The notes below the pieces were generated by a model. That model was not told where the DNA came from, ran no database searches, and saw nothing but the letters and a program-made list of their open reading frames with translations. This document shows, in pieces, positions 10,748-19,655 of a stretch of 64,000 bases of DNA. This DNA comes from Paracoccaceae bacterium. Its GTDB lineage: Bacteria; Pseudomonadota; Alphaproteobacteria; Rhodobacterales; Rhodobacteraceae. A program made the position numbers and the translations under genes. Every line of letters begins with the position of its first letter. Position 1 is the first letter of the stretch. The DNA is taken from assembly GCA_030148225.1 (NCBI GenBank), contig JASBTX010000009.1:186001-250000 (forward strand), given 5' to 3'.

Positions 10748-11593
10748 CTAATTCGAGCACGGAATGGGTATCTTGATGACTTCAACGCCTTTGCGGGTTG
10801 AGATCGTGCAGATCCGGGTTTTCTCGACCGAGACCACCTGTTCAGCCTGAACGCCCAAGAGCGTGTTCTGGTCAACATCGACCACCTGGGCAACGCTGTT
10901 ATCGCTGGTGCCGACCAGTGACAGCGTCAGCTTGCCCGAGTTCTGGGCCTGGGTCAGGGCTGCGACCTGCTGGGGTGCGACGGCAACGGTGACGGTCCGT
11001 GCGATCTGTGGATTGGCCTGATCCTTGTCGGCGCGCTGATCCACGGCAATGACCTGCACATTTGTTGCGATCAGCTTGGTCAGGCCGCCTTCGAATTCGG
11101 TATTGCGCGATGCGGACCAATAGACATCGACACGGTCATCAGGGCGCACAAAGCCCGCAACACCGGTGGCGACATCGACCTTGATCGCAAAGGCACGCAT
11201 GCCCGGCTCGAGCAGCGAGGCAAAGCCTGCGTTCTCACCCGGGCGGGTCACCTTGACATCCATCAGCACTTCACCGGCTTCGACACGGCGCAGGACAAAA
11301 CGGGTTTCTTCGGGGTCCTCGGAAAAGAGGACAGCCATATCCTGAAACGCACCCTTGGGGATGCTGTCGACCGGAAAGAGCGCCTCTTTGACGTCTTCTT
11401 CGGCAAGGAGTTCACCATAGGAAAGCGCGCGCGTCGTGACGAATACCGTCTCGAGCGGTACGTTCGCTTCCAGCTTCTGCCGCTGCTCTTCGACAACGGA
11501 CTGATACTGACCGATCCGGTCCTGCGCCATATAGACGGCAAATCCGGCAAGGCCGATGCCGAGGCAAAGTACAAATCCAAACAGGAGTCTCAT
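10748..11593 (-). CDS. cpaB: Flp pilus assembly protein CpaB/RcpC
   Basis: SAF-domain architecture (AFAIKVDVATGVAGFVRPDDRVDVYW); tad context. Confidence 0.88.
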   Translation of the reverse strand: MRLLFGFVLCLGIGLAGFAVYMAQDRIGQYQSVVEEQRQKLEANVPLETVFVTTRALSYGELLAEEDVKEALFPVDSIPKGAFQDMAVLFSEDPEETRFVLRRVEAGEVLMDVKVTRPGENAGFASLLEPGMRAFAIKVDVATGVAGFVRPDDRVDVYWSASRNTEFEGGLTKLIATNVQVIAVDQRADKDQANPQIARTVTVAVAPQQVAALTQAQNSGKLTLSLVGTSDNSVAQVVDVDQNTLLGVQAEQVVSVEKTRICTISTRKGVEVIKIPIPCSN

Positions 11594-11735
11594 GTTTCAC
11601 CCTTTCGATGTCGACCAACAGGTCAGCCAAATGGCACCATGCCCAATTCAGCAGTTTCCTTTTGCGAAACAACTTGGTCAAAAACATGATCGGAATGGGG
11701 AAAATTCAGGCCGTGGGAAACAATGGACCCGGGCG

Positions 11736-11915
11736 TCAGGCGCCGTTGGAAATGTTGCCGAGTATGGTGGCGATCTTGTAGAGAATCTGCGGCCCGATCG
11801 TACCCCAAAGCATGGCGCTGATGATCAGCGTTCCGCCGCTGATCACGACCCACTCCACCGTGCAGCCGCCATCCTCGGCGCTGATAAATTTGCGGATCGA
11901 TCTGTGCATTGCCAT
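11736..11915 (-). CDS. Small Flp-pilin-like protein (59 aa), not in the ORF track
   Basis: My translation: MAMHRSIRKFISAEDGGCTVEWVVISGGTLIISAMLWGTIGPQILYKIATILGNISNGA*. Basic N-terminus, class III (G|xxxxE-W) processing-like motif and a single hydrophobic segment, located between cpaB and flp. Confidence 0.75.
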   Translation of the reverse strand: MAMHRSIRKFISAEDGGCTVEWVVISGGTLIISAMLWGTIGPQILYKIATILGNISNGA

Positions 11916-11966
11916 ACTTTTTACCGGGGTTTCGGGCCAAGGTGCATCCGGGGATGGAGGCCCGAG

Positions 11967-11996
11967 TAAAAAGGGCCGCAGCGTTGACTGCGGCCC
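11967..11996 (-). terminator. Rho-independent terminator downstream of flp
   Basis: On the minus strand: GGGCCGCAG-TCAACG-CTGCGGCCC followed by TTTTTA. Confidence 0.8.
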
Positions 11997-12047
11997 TGAA
12001 TTCCAGTGTCATCCGCCATCAGGCGGCGACGCGGGAGTAGCGTCGGA

Positions 12048-12215
12048 TTATGCACCGTCGCTGATGTTACCCGTGATGGTCGAGCCTTTCGACGTCAGGG
12101 CGGTACCAACAGTGGATACAACGCCAGCGCCCATCAGAACGACAGCAGCGGTCAGAACAACCCAGTCAACTGTTACAGCGCCGGACTCGTCTTTTGCGAA
12201 TTTGAAAAGTTTCAT
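12048..12215 (-). CDS. flp: Flp-family type IVb pilin (55 aa)
   Basis: MKLFKFAKDESGAVTVDWVVLTAAVVLMGAGVVSTVGTALTSKGSTITGNISDGA; good RBS (GGAGGG) 8 nt upstream. The ORF track start (12278) is upstream of the likely true start. Confidence 0.85.
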   Translation of the reverse strand: MKLFKFAKDESGAVTVDWVVLTAAVVLMGAGVVSTVGTALTSKGSTITGNISDGA

Positions 12216-12347
12216 GATTTCATCCCTCCAAGGATATAGATTTTGAGCCGCCTTCGAGTGATGACGGAATGACTGCAACTAGCCCCGGAATAGAGGCGAG
12301 ATTGTGACCTGTTTCGCGTATTTTAAGGGTAATTCGGGGGTTGGCAT

Positions 12348-12447
12348 TTCGCGATTTCGCGAAGGAAGATATGAAAGATACCAGATAAAAATTAATAAAA
12401 ACAGTGCGATGCGTGGAATCGCGAATTTGATTCCCTGACAAATTCGC
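12348..12447. promoter_or_regulatory. flp upstream region with two strong inverted repeats
   Basis: TTCGCGA-TT-TCGCGAA at 12348-12363 and GCGAATTTG-N9-CAAATTCGC at 12421-12447, in an AT-rich leader. Confidence 0.5.
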
Positions 12448-12508
12448 GCAAACGCCGCGCCGCACAGCGCTGGATGGGAATCTTCTGAACGCTTTGGTCG
12501 TTGCGCTG

Positions 12509-14086
12509 CTAGGGCGCCGCCGCACCCACAGAAAGCTGATAGGATGTGAAGCGGCTTGCGCTTTTGGGCTCTCGGTTTTCGATCCTCAGTGAAAGCGCCT
12601 CGGCATCGGCGGGCAGTTCGACGATCAATTCCTCACCAATGGTCTCGCCGCTCAGCCGTCGCGATGCGCCATCCTTGACCGATGCCAGCCGTATACGATG
12701 CCGGAAATCGGCAAGCTCGGGCGCAAAACGCACGGCAAAGCGGCTTACGCCCGGGATTGCAGGCAAAATCCATGTATCTTCGGCATCATCCAGCCCGATA
12801 TGCCCTGTGATGGGAAATTCGGGGATGAGGGTGGCGGGCCGGTCCTCGGATGCATCTGCGACATCACCATCCGCCGCAGGCACCAGATCGATGGCAAAGA
12901 GCGTATCTGGTGCAACGTAATCGTAATTGTCGCCAATCCTGAGCGTGACACCGGTGCCGTCTGTATCCAGATACTCGAACCGAGCTGAGGTTCCGGGCAG
13001 ATCGCGCACACGTCCCGGACGTGATCCGACGGGTTTTTCATTCGCATCGACGCCCGCAATCGTGAACGCCCCCAGCGCATAGTCGGTTTCCACCGCGTTG
13101 CCGGCAGCGTCCGGCAGGTTGCGGCGCGATTGAAGCAGGCCACGGATAACTACCCTCTGGCCCGCCTCAGAGGCGATGCGGTAATACCGCCCCTCACTCT
13201 TTTCCAGCAATTCGCCAATCGTGTAGAGACCGGGTTCAACCGGAACCGCCGTTTCCAGCGTTGGGCCACCCAAGAGCGGGTTGATGCATTTTTCGATGAC
13301 ACGTTCCTGTTTGCGCACGGTCACCCCGACAGCGTCATCAATGGCCCGCGCGAGCGACGCCTTGTCCCGCGCGTCGAAATAGGCGCCGCCACCCGCCTGT
13401 GCGATGGCCTGCATCTGGGCGCGCTGGTCGGCATCCAGATCAAAGCCCACCACATTGGTCGAGAGGGCGACACCCTGGGCATTCAGATCGGCTGCGGTCT
13501 GGACTGGATCGCCACCGCAGGTCTCTTCCCCGTCCGAGATCAGGATGATCATCCGGTCGCGCGCCTCGAGCGCGGCTAGGTCGATCCCGGCTGCCGCAAG
13601 GCTGGCAGCAATAGGCGTATACCCATAGGCGCTCAGCCCACGTACGGCACGCCGGTGCGCCGGAGCCGCGTCAGTGGCAAAACTGCTGATCAGTGCCGTA
13701 TTGGGGCACGAGGCCGCTTCGGTCTTGTCGACACTGGTGTCAAACCCATAGGCGCGCAAACCGACCATCGCACTGGTCTGATCCAGCCGTCCCAGCGCCA
13801 GTTCCAGCGCGTCCTTGGCAAGCGACAGCTTGGTGTCGCCACCGATCCGGCCCGCCATAGAACCGCTGGCGTCAAAGATGATCTCGACGGCGACCGCGGC
13901 TGTATCTTCAGGGGTGATTTCTTGGCCATCTGAGCCGCGCGTCACCTCCAGTATGCGCCGTTGCACAACGTCAAAGGCCGGGCATTCGGGCACGTCGTTT
14001 GCCACCAATGTCGTTGTTGTCTGGCCATTGCCCGCGATGGTCGTGGACAACAATAATGCTGCGGCAAGCGTGCTGGTGCGGATCAT
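12509..14086 (-). CDS. Secreted VWA-domain protein
   Basis: Signal peptide MIRTSTLAAALLLSTTIAG; VWA MIDAS IIFDASGSM; T/D residues conserved (ISDGEETCGGDP). Confidence 0.85.
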   Translation of the reverse strand: MIRTSTLAAALLLSTTIAGNGQTTTTLVANDVPECPAFDVVQRRILEVTRGSDGQEITPEDTAAVAVEIIFDASGSMAGRIGGDTKLSLAKDALELALGRLDQTSAMVGLRAYGFDTSVDKTEAASCPNTALISSFATDAAPAHRRAVRGLSAYGYTPIAASLAAAGIDLAALEARDRMIILISDGEETCGGDPVQTAADLNAQGVALSTNVVGFDLDADQRAQMQAIAQAGGGAYFDARDKASLARAIDDAVGVTVRKQERVIEKCINPLLGGPTLETAVPVEPGLYTIGELLEKSEGRYYRIASEAGQRVVIRGLLQSRRNLPDAAGNAVETDYALGAFTIAGVDANEKPVGSRPGRVRDLPGTSARFEYLDTDGTGVTLRIGDNYDYVAPDTLFAIDLVPAADGDVADASEDRPATLIPEFPITGHIGLDDAEDTWILPAIPGVSRFAVRFAPELADFRHRIRLASVKDGASRRLSGETIGEELIVELPADAEALSLRIENREPKSASRFTSYQLSVGAAAP

Positions 14087-14149
14087 CCTATCCTCCGGTT
14101 GTTGCCCATCGCATAGCACAGCGGGCGGGCATCGTCACCGGAGGTTGCG

Positions 14150-14989
14150 TTATGCCCCGCCGGGATATCCGAAATTACGAATGACACGCCGTGCTGCATC
14201 GACAAGCGGATCATGCAGTTCCGACAGGATGGCAACACGGTCAAAGCGTTTGGGATCGGCCGCCAGCACATCGCGCAATGTCGTTCCAAAGGCCATCCGA
14301 AGCTCGGTGCCGATGTTGAATTTGCAGATCGCACTGTTGCGGGCGAGGTAGAGACGTTGTTCGACGGGAACGCCCGAGCCTCCATGTATGACCAGCGGCA
14401 GATCGGTCGCCGCGTCGATGGCGTCGATCCGCTCCTGATCCAGCCCGCCCTCCTTGTTTTCCTGGAGATGCACATTGCCAACGGAAATGGCCATGGCATC
14501 CACACCCGTCTGCCGGGCGAATTCGCGCGCCTCCTCCGGGTCGGTGCCTGCGGAAGTCTCGCCGCCGGAATAGCCGACAAAGCCAATCTCACCCTCGCAT
14601 GAAATTCCGGCCTTATGCGCCATTTCGGCGATTTCGGCGGTTTCCTCGATATTCTGGTTCAGCGGTTTGCGCGATCCGTCATACATCAGCGATGTAAATC
14701 CGGCATCCAGCGCCTCGCGGCATTCCTGCATGGTGTAGCCGTGATCAAGATGAGCGACCACGGGAACGCTGACCTCGTCGGCGAGGTGGCGGAACATGGC
14801 ACCCAGTACGGGCAGGGGCGTATGTGCCCGGCACGAGGGACCGGCCTGAAGAATGATCGGGGCGCCTTCGGCCTCGGCCGCATGGGCATAGGCGCGCATA
14901 TCCTCCCATCCCAAAGTCACCAAACCGGCGACGGCATACCCGTTGGTCAGTGCGGGTTGCAGGACCTCTTTCAGCGTCGCGAGTGTCAT
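14150..14989 (-). CDS. Class II ketose-bisphosphate aldolase (GatY/KbaY/Fba family)
   Basis: VVAHLDHG, GFTSLMYDGS, CEGEIGFVG, LVIHGGSGVP motifs. Confidence 0.88.
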   Translation of the reverse strand: MTLATLKEVLQPALTNGYAVAGLVTLGWEDMRAYAHAAEAEGAPIILQAGPSCRAHTPLPVLGAMFRHLADEVSVPVVAHLDHGYTMQECREALDAGFTSLMYDGSRKPLNQNIEETAEIAEMAHKAGISCEGEIGFVGYSGGETSAGTDPEEAREFARQTGVDAMAISVGNVHLQENKEGGLDQERIDAIDAATDLPLVIHGGSGVPVEQRLYLARNSAICKFNIGTELRMAFGTTLRDVLAADPKRFDRVAILSELHDPLVDAARRVIRNFGYPGGA

Positions 14990-15033
14990 GGGGGCAGGCC
15001 TCTCTGGGGTGGTCAGAGAGACTCATAGCACTT

Positions 15034-15049
15034 TTGCAACCGGTTGCAA
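15034..15049. promoter_or_regulatory. Perfect 16-bp palindrome, LacI/GalR-type operator candidate
   Basis: TTGCAACCGGTTGCAA, about 45 bp upstream of the aldolase start. Confidence 0.6.
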
Positions 15050-15067
15050 TACCGGCGGGAGGCGCTG

Positions 15068-17488
15068 TCAGCCCCGCATCAGGCTGAATTCCGGGTCATA
15101 GAGGCAAGAGGGGACGACCGTGGCAGGTGTCGCCTCTCCGATCACCTCGACATGCAGCGCGGTTCCCGGGTGGCACAGCCGTGCATCCAGAAAACCCATA
15201 GCCAGATTCTTGCCGACGCGATAGCCCCAGGCGGCTGATGTGATGGTTCCGACAACATTGCCGTCCGAAAGGATGCTGTCGCCCGGATGGGCAGGGGCAT
15301 GGCTGCACCCGATCTCAAGCGTGACGAAACTGGTCTTCAACCCGTTCACATTGCGCTCCAAAAGTGCGGATTTGCCGATGAAATCCTCCTTTTTCATGTC
15401 GACAAACCGGTCCAGGCCACTTTCGAAAGGGTCGTATTCGGTGATCAGGTCCGCCTTCCAGTGGCGGAAGCCCTTTTCGATACGCATGGATTCGACGGCA
15501 TGGCCGCCAAAGAGCCTGAGGTCATATTTTGCACCTGCTTCGCGCAGGGCCAGATAGGCGGCATAAAGCTGATTATTGGGGATATGCAACTCGTAGGCCA
15601 GTTCACCTGAAAAGCTGACCGACATCACGATTGCCGGGGCGATACCGATAAAGGCAGGCCGTACCGACAGCCAGGGGAATGCCGCTGCTGACCAGTCCCC
15701 GCGCGCCACATCCGACAACAGATCGCGCGCCCGCGGCCCGGCGATCACAAGGATCGTCATGTCATTGGTGAGCGAGCGGATATTGACCGAACCGTCATCG
15801 GGCATATGGGCCCGCAGCCAGTCCATGTCATGCCACTCGGCCGCCGCTGCCGAGCCATACCAGACACGACCATCGGGCAGATTGCTGATCGTGGCCTCGG
15901 CCTTGACGCAGCCAGCGTGGTTCAACAGATAGCCAAGGCCGATCCGCCCGGACCGGCGCGGAACGCGGCTGCAGATCATACGATCCAGAAAGTCGTGCAC
16001 GCCCGGCCCGGTCAGCTCATAGCGATTAAAGCCATTCACCTCGGCCATACCAACACCGGTGCGAACGGCCTCGACCTCGGCGGCGATGATGTCAAAAGTT
16101 TCGTTAAAGCGGAATGAGTGCGTTTCGTGGAAGTCCGGATCGGGCTTGTAGTAAAGGCTGCGTTCCCAGCCATTGACCACGCCGAACGCGGCGCCTTCCG
16201 CGGCCAGAACCGGCGTCAGCGGTGTGGTCTTGATCGGCCGCCCTGCCGGGCGATGTTCATGCGGAAAATGAAAGCGGAATTCGTTCTGATAATCCTCGAT
16301 CGCCTTGAGGGCGGTCAGTTCGACATTGCCATGCCCGGTAAACCGGCGCGGATCAAGGCACCAGGTGTCATAGCAGGCCTCACCGTGCACGATCTGCTGG
16401 GCCAGCAACCAGCCATGTCCGCCACCCTCGCCCAGACCGGCGCGCAGCCCGATGATGCAAAAGGCGTTGCGCTTGCCCGGGATCGGGCCGACCAGAGGGG
16501 CGCCGTCAATCGTATAGGTAATGGGCCCGTTGACGATGGTGTGAATGCCAACTTCCTGCAGCGCTGGCATGCGCGCGAACGCCCCCTCCAGCACATCTGT
16601 GACCCGGTCCAGATCATCAGGGCAGAGCGCGTTGGTGAATTTGGGGTCGATCCCGTCCATTCCCCATGTCTTGCAATCCTGTTCGTAAAATCCGACCAGC
16701 AGCCCCTGCTTTTCCTGACGGCAATAGTAATCGCTGATCGGGCAGCGCAAGAGGGGCATCCGGTGACCGGCATCCTGGATCGCCTGTATCGGTTCGGTCA
16801 GGAAATACTGATGCTCCATCGAGGCGACAGGGTGATGCACACCCATCATGGCCCCCACCTCGTTGACGCGGTAGCCACAGGCATTCACGACGATTTCGCA
16901 ATCGATATCGCCCTTGGTCGTGTGCACCGTCCAGCTGAAATCGGGATGCTGCGTCAGCGCGGTGACTGGCGTGTGGCGATAAACCTCGGCCCCTGCGTGG
17001 CGCGCGCGCCGCGCCAGCGCCTGACAGAGCTGCGCCGGGTCGATGTCGCCGTCCAGCGGATCCCACAGACCGCCGACCAGATTGTCGGTTGAGATCAGCG
17101 GGTGCCGGCGGGCGCATTCCTGGGCATCGATCACCTCGAAATTCACGCCCATGCCTTTGGCCATCGAGGCAAAATGGCGATAGCCTTCCATTTGCGCCTC
17201 GGTATTGGCCAGCCGGATGCCGCCGTCACCATGGTGATAGTTGATCGGATATTCCGGGTCTTCGGCAAGTTCCTTGTAAAGGTTGATCGAATGGGTCTTG
17301 AGCCCGACCATCGTCTGGTTCATGCCGAAATTCGTCACCTGCGCCGCCGAGTGCCAGGTTGTGCCGGATGTCAGTTCGTCCCGCTCGACCAGAACCACAT
17401 CGTTCCAACCCTCTTGGGTCAGGTGATACAGGGTTGAGCATCCCGCGATGCCACCCCCGATGACAACGGCCCTGGTTTGCGTCTTCAT
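15068..17488 (-). CDS. FAD-dependent oxidoreductase/GcvT fusion, dimethylglycine/sarcosine dehydrogenase-like
   Basis: N-terminal dinucleotide-binding motif VVIGGGIAGCSTLYHL; C-terminal aminomethyltransferase (GcvT) domain. Confidence 0.88.
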   Translation of the reverse strand: MKTQTRAVVIGGGIAGCSTLYHLTQEGWNDVVLVERDELTSGTTWHSAAQVTNFGMNQTMVGLKTHSINLYKELAEDPEYPINYHHGDGGIRLANTEAQMEGYRHFASMAKGMGVNFEVIDAQECARRHPLISTDNLVGGLWDPLDGDIDPAQLCQALARRARHAGAEVYRHTPVTALTQHPDFSWTVHTTKGDIDCEIVVNACGYRVNEVGAMMGVHHPVASMEHQYFLTEPIQAIQDAGHRMPLLRCPISDYYCRQEKQGLLVGFYEQDCKTWGMDGIDPKFTNALCPDDLDRVTDVLEGAFARMPALQEVGIHTIVNGPITYTIDGAPLVGPIPGKRNAFCIIGLRAGLGEGGGHGWLLAQQIVHGEACYDTWCLDPRRFTGHGNVELTALKAIEDYQNEFRFHFPHEHRPAGRPIKTTPLTPVLAAEGAAFGVVNGWERSLYYKPDPDFHETHSFRFNETFDIIAAEVEAVRTGVGMAEVNGFNRYELTGPGVHDFLDRMICSRVPRRSGRIGLGYLLNHAGCVKAEATISNLPDGRVWYGSAAAAEWHDMDWLRAHMPDDGSVNIRSLTNDMTILVIAGPRARDLLSDVARGDWSAAAFPWLSVRPAFIGIAPAIVMSVSFSGELAYELHIPNNQLYAAYLALREAGAKYDLRLFGGHAVESMRIEKGFRHWKADLITEYDPFESGLDRFVDMKKEDFIGKSALLERNVNGLKTSFVTLEIGCSHAPAHPGDSILSDGNVVGTITSAAWGYRVGKNLAMGFLDARLCHPGTALHVEVIGEATPATVVPSCLYDPEFSLMRG

Positions 17489-17660
17489 GGTGATCCCTCG
17501 CTTTGCGATCTCAGATTTCCCGGAAGTCCGATGCCGTCAAGCCCCATTCGGTTTCTTTGTTCTTTGCCGAATTTCAGCTTTGGAAATTGTGAAATCGCTT
17601 GGGGCTGCTTGCAATGTCGCCCGGCCCGCATTTCTATGGTCGCGCTGTGCGGAGGGAACG

Positions 17661-19163
17661 ATGGGCGCGAGACGACAGGGACGACGCGAAAGGCTGGCGG
17701 CGCGGGCGCTGCCGCCGGTATTTGATCCATGCCCGCCGGGGCAGATCGGCGGGCAATACACACCGCTGACCGAGGCCGATATGCGCGCGATCTACGACAC
17801 AGCGCTCAGGCTTCTGGACCAGTTGGGGATGGGAGAGGTGCCCGACGCGCTGGCGCGCCAGATGCTGGCGCATGGCGCGCGGCAACGCGCAGACCGGATT
17901 TGTCTGCCACCAGCGCTGGTAGAGCGGGCCATGTCGACTGCAGCGCGGCAATTTCCGCTGCATGGGCGCGACCCGGCCCGGTCCATCGACGTGGGCGGCG
18001 ACCGGGTTTATTTCGGCACCGGCGGAGCAGCGGTCCAGACGCTGGATCTGGACACGGCTTCCTATCGCCCCTCCACCCTCAGGGACCTTTACGACTTCAC
18101 CCGCCTTCAGGATCAGCTTGCCAATGTCAGCTGGTTCACGCGCTGCTGCGTGGCTACGGATGTGCCGGATAATTTCGATCTGGACGTGAACACGGTCTTC
18201 GCGCTCCTGAAGGGAACGACCAAGCCTGTGGCAACTTCGTTCACGCTTGCAGCGCATATCGGCCCGATTGTCGATATGCTGAATATCGCATCAGATGGCG
18301 GATTTCGCGACCGTCCGTTCGTCAAGGCGCATATCAGCCCCGTCATCTCGCCCATGCGGTTCGGCGAAGACGCGGTGGATGTCACGCTGGAATGTCTGCG
18401 CCACAATATCCCGCTATCCTGTATCACCGCGGCGCAATCCGGCGCGACCGCACCAGCCACACTGGCCGGGTTTCTAGCGCAGTCCCTGGCCGAGACGCTG
18501 GCGTCACTGGTGATGGTCAACGTGTTCGAACCGGGCCATCCCATGGTATTTTCGAACTGGCCTTTCGTGATCGACCTCAGAACAGGCGCGTTCAGCGGCG
18601 GCGGTGGGGAAACGGCGGTGCTGAACGCGGCATCGGCGCAGATATCGAACTGGCTGGGCCTGCCATCCGGGGTCGCGGCCTCGATGACCGACGCCAAAGC
18701 TCTGGATGCGCAATATGGTGCGGAAAAGGCGATGACCGCGACGGCCGCAGCGCTGGCTGGCGGTAACCTGATCTACGAAAGCTCGGGCATGACGGCCGCG
18801 CTTTTGGGTGCCTCGTTCGAGGGTTTTGTGCTGGATGACGAGATGCATTCGCATATCTACCGCGCACTGAGGGGGATTGAAGTAAGCGACGAAACGCTTG
18901 GATTTGATGCCATCTGCGAAGCGGTGCTGGGCGAGGGCCATTTCCTGGGCGGCAATCACACCATGCAGGCGATGGAACGCGACTATTTCTATCCAAGGCT
19001 GGCGGATCGGGATGCGCCCATCACGTGGGAGGAAGGCGGTCGTCAGGACGTGTGGACAAAGGCGCGCGCGCGGGCCCGCGATATCCTGAGCACCCACCAT
19101 CCCGAATATCTGTCTGCAAGTGATGAGGCAGCGATACGGCAGCAGTTTAACATTCTGCTTTAA
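17661..19163 (+). CDS. Trimethylamine methyltransferase (MttB) superfamily protein, non-pyrrolysine
   Basis: MttB-like sequence over ~500 aa (LTEADMRAIYDTALRLLDQLGMGEVP...; EILSTHHPEY-like C-terminus); no in-frame amber codon. ATG at 17661 preferred over 17448. Confidence 0.85.
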   Translation: MGARRQGRRERLAARALPPVFDPCPPGQIGGQYTPLTEADMRAIYDTALRLLDQLGMGEVPDALARQMLAHGARQRADRICLPPALVERAMSTAARQFPLHGRDPARSIDVGGDRVYFGTGGAAVQTLDLDTASYRPSTLRDLYDFTRLQDQLANVSWFTRCCVATDVPDNFDLDVNTVFALLKGTTKPVATSFTLAAHIGPIVDMLNIASDGGFRDRPFVKAHISPVISPMRFGEDAVDVTLECLRHNIPLSCITAAQSGATAPATLAGFLAQSLAETLASLVMVNVFEPGHPMVFSNWPFVIDLRTGAFSGGGGETAVLNAASAQISNWLGLPSGVAASMTDAKALDAQYGAEKAMTATAAALAGGNLIYESSGMTAALLGASFEGFVLDDEMHSHIYRALRGIEVSDETLGFDAICEAVLGEGHFLGGNHTMQAMERDYFYPRLADRDAPITWEEGGRQDVWTKARARARDILSTHHPEYLSASDEAAIRQQFNILL

Positions 19164-19655
19164 CTTTGCCGGTACAAAATTTAATCAACAGCGGTACTTT
19201 CTAAATTCATACACATATGTATGTGGAAAGAATTATATATTATAATCAATATTTTAAGATCAGAAATGCAGTCATAAGGTAAATATTGAAATTTCACTGC
19301 AAGAGAGTGAGTCACCGATATGGACTGTGTCCCCAGCCATTCTGGATAAATTTGTTGTTTAGTTTCGTGTGATTAATAGCAATTACACGACTCCGGTCTG
19401 ACCTTTTCGATGATAAATATCGGAGCGCGTAGTCGTTTCGACCGACATTTTTATCCACAGAAATGCGCCAAAGATGATCGAAATTCGGGTGTGCTGGATA
19501 TAATCAGGCACTGATTTTGACCTGTGGATAAGTCAGTTGTTTTTCGCACAAATATCGCGTGAAAACAACATTAATAGCTTTAAAATCAACAGGATATGGT
19601 CAGTTTCAATGCTGAAGACGGTGTTTTCTCGTCCTTGTCGGGCCGAAATTGCCGC
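19164..19655. other. AT-rich intergenic region with two perfect DnaA boxes
   Basis: TTATCCACA at 19451-19459 and TGTGGATAA at 19523-19531 (inverted pair); near-match TCTGGATAA at 19341-19349; very AT-rich stretch at 19180-19300. Confidence 0.55.

Noticed and set aside
17661-19163. Pyrrolysine-dependent trimethylamine methyltransferase
   Set aside because: The reading frame has no in-frame TAG; it belongs to the non-Pyl part of the MttB superfamily.
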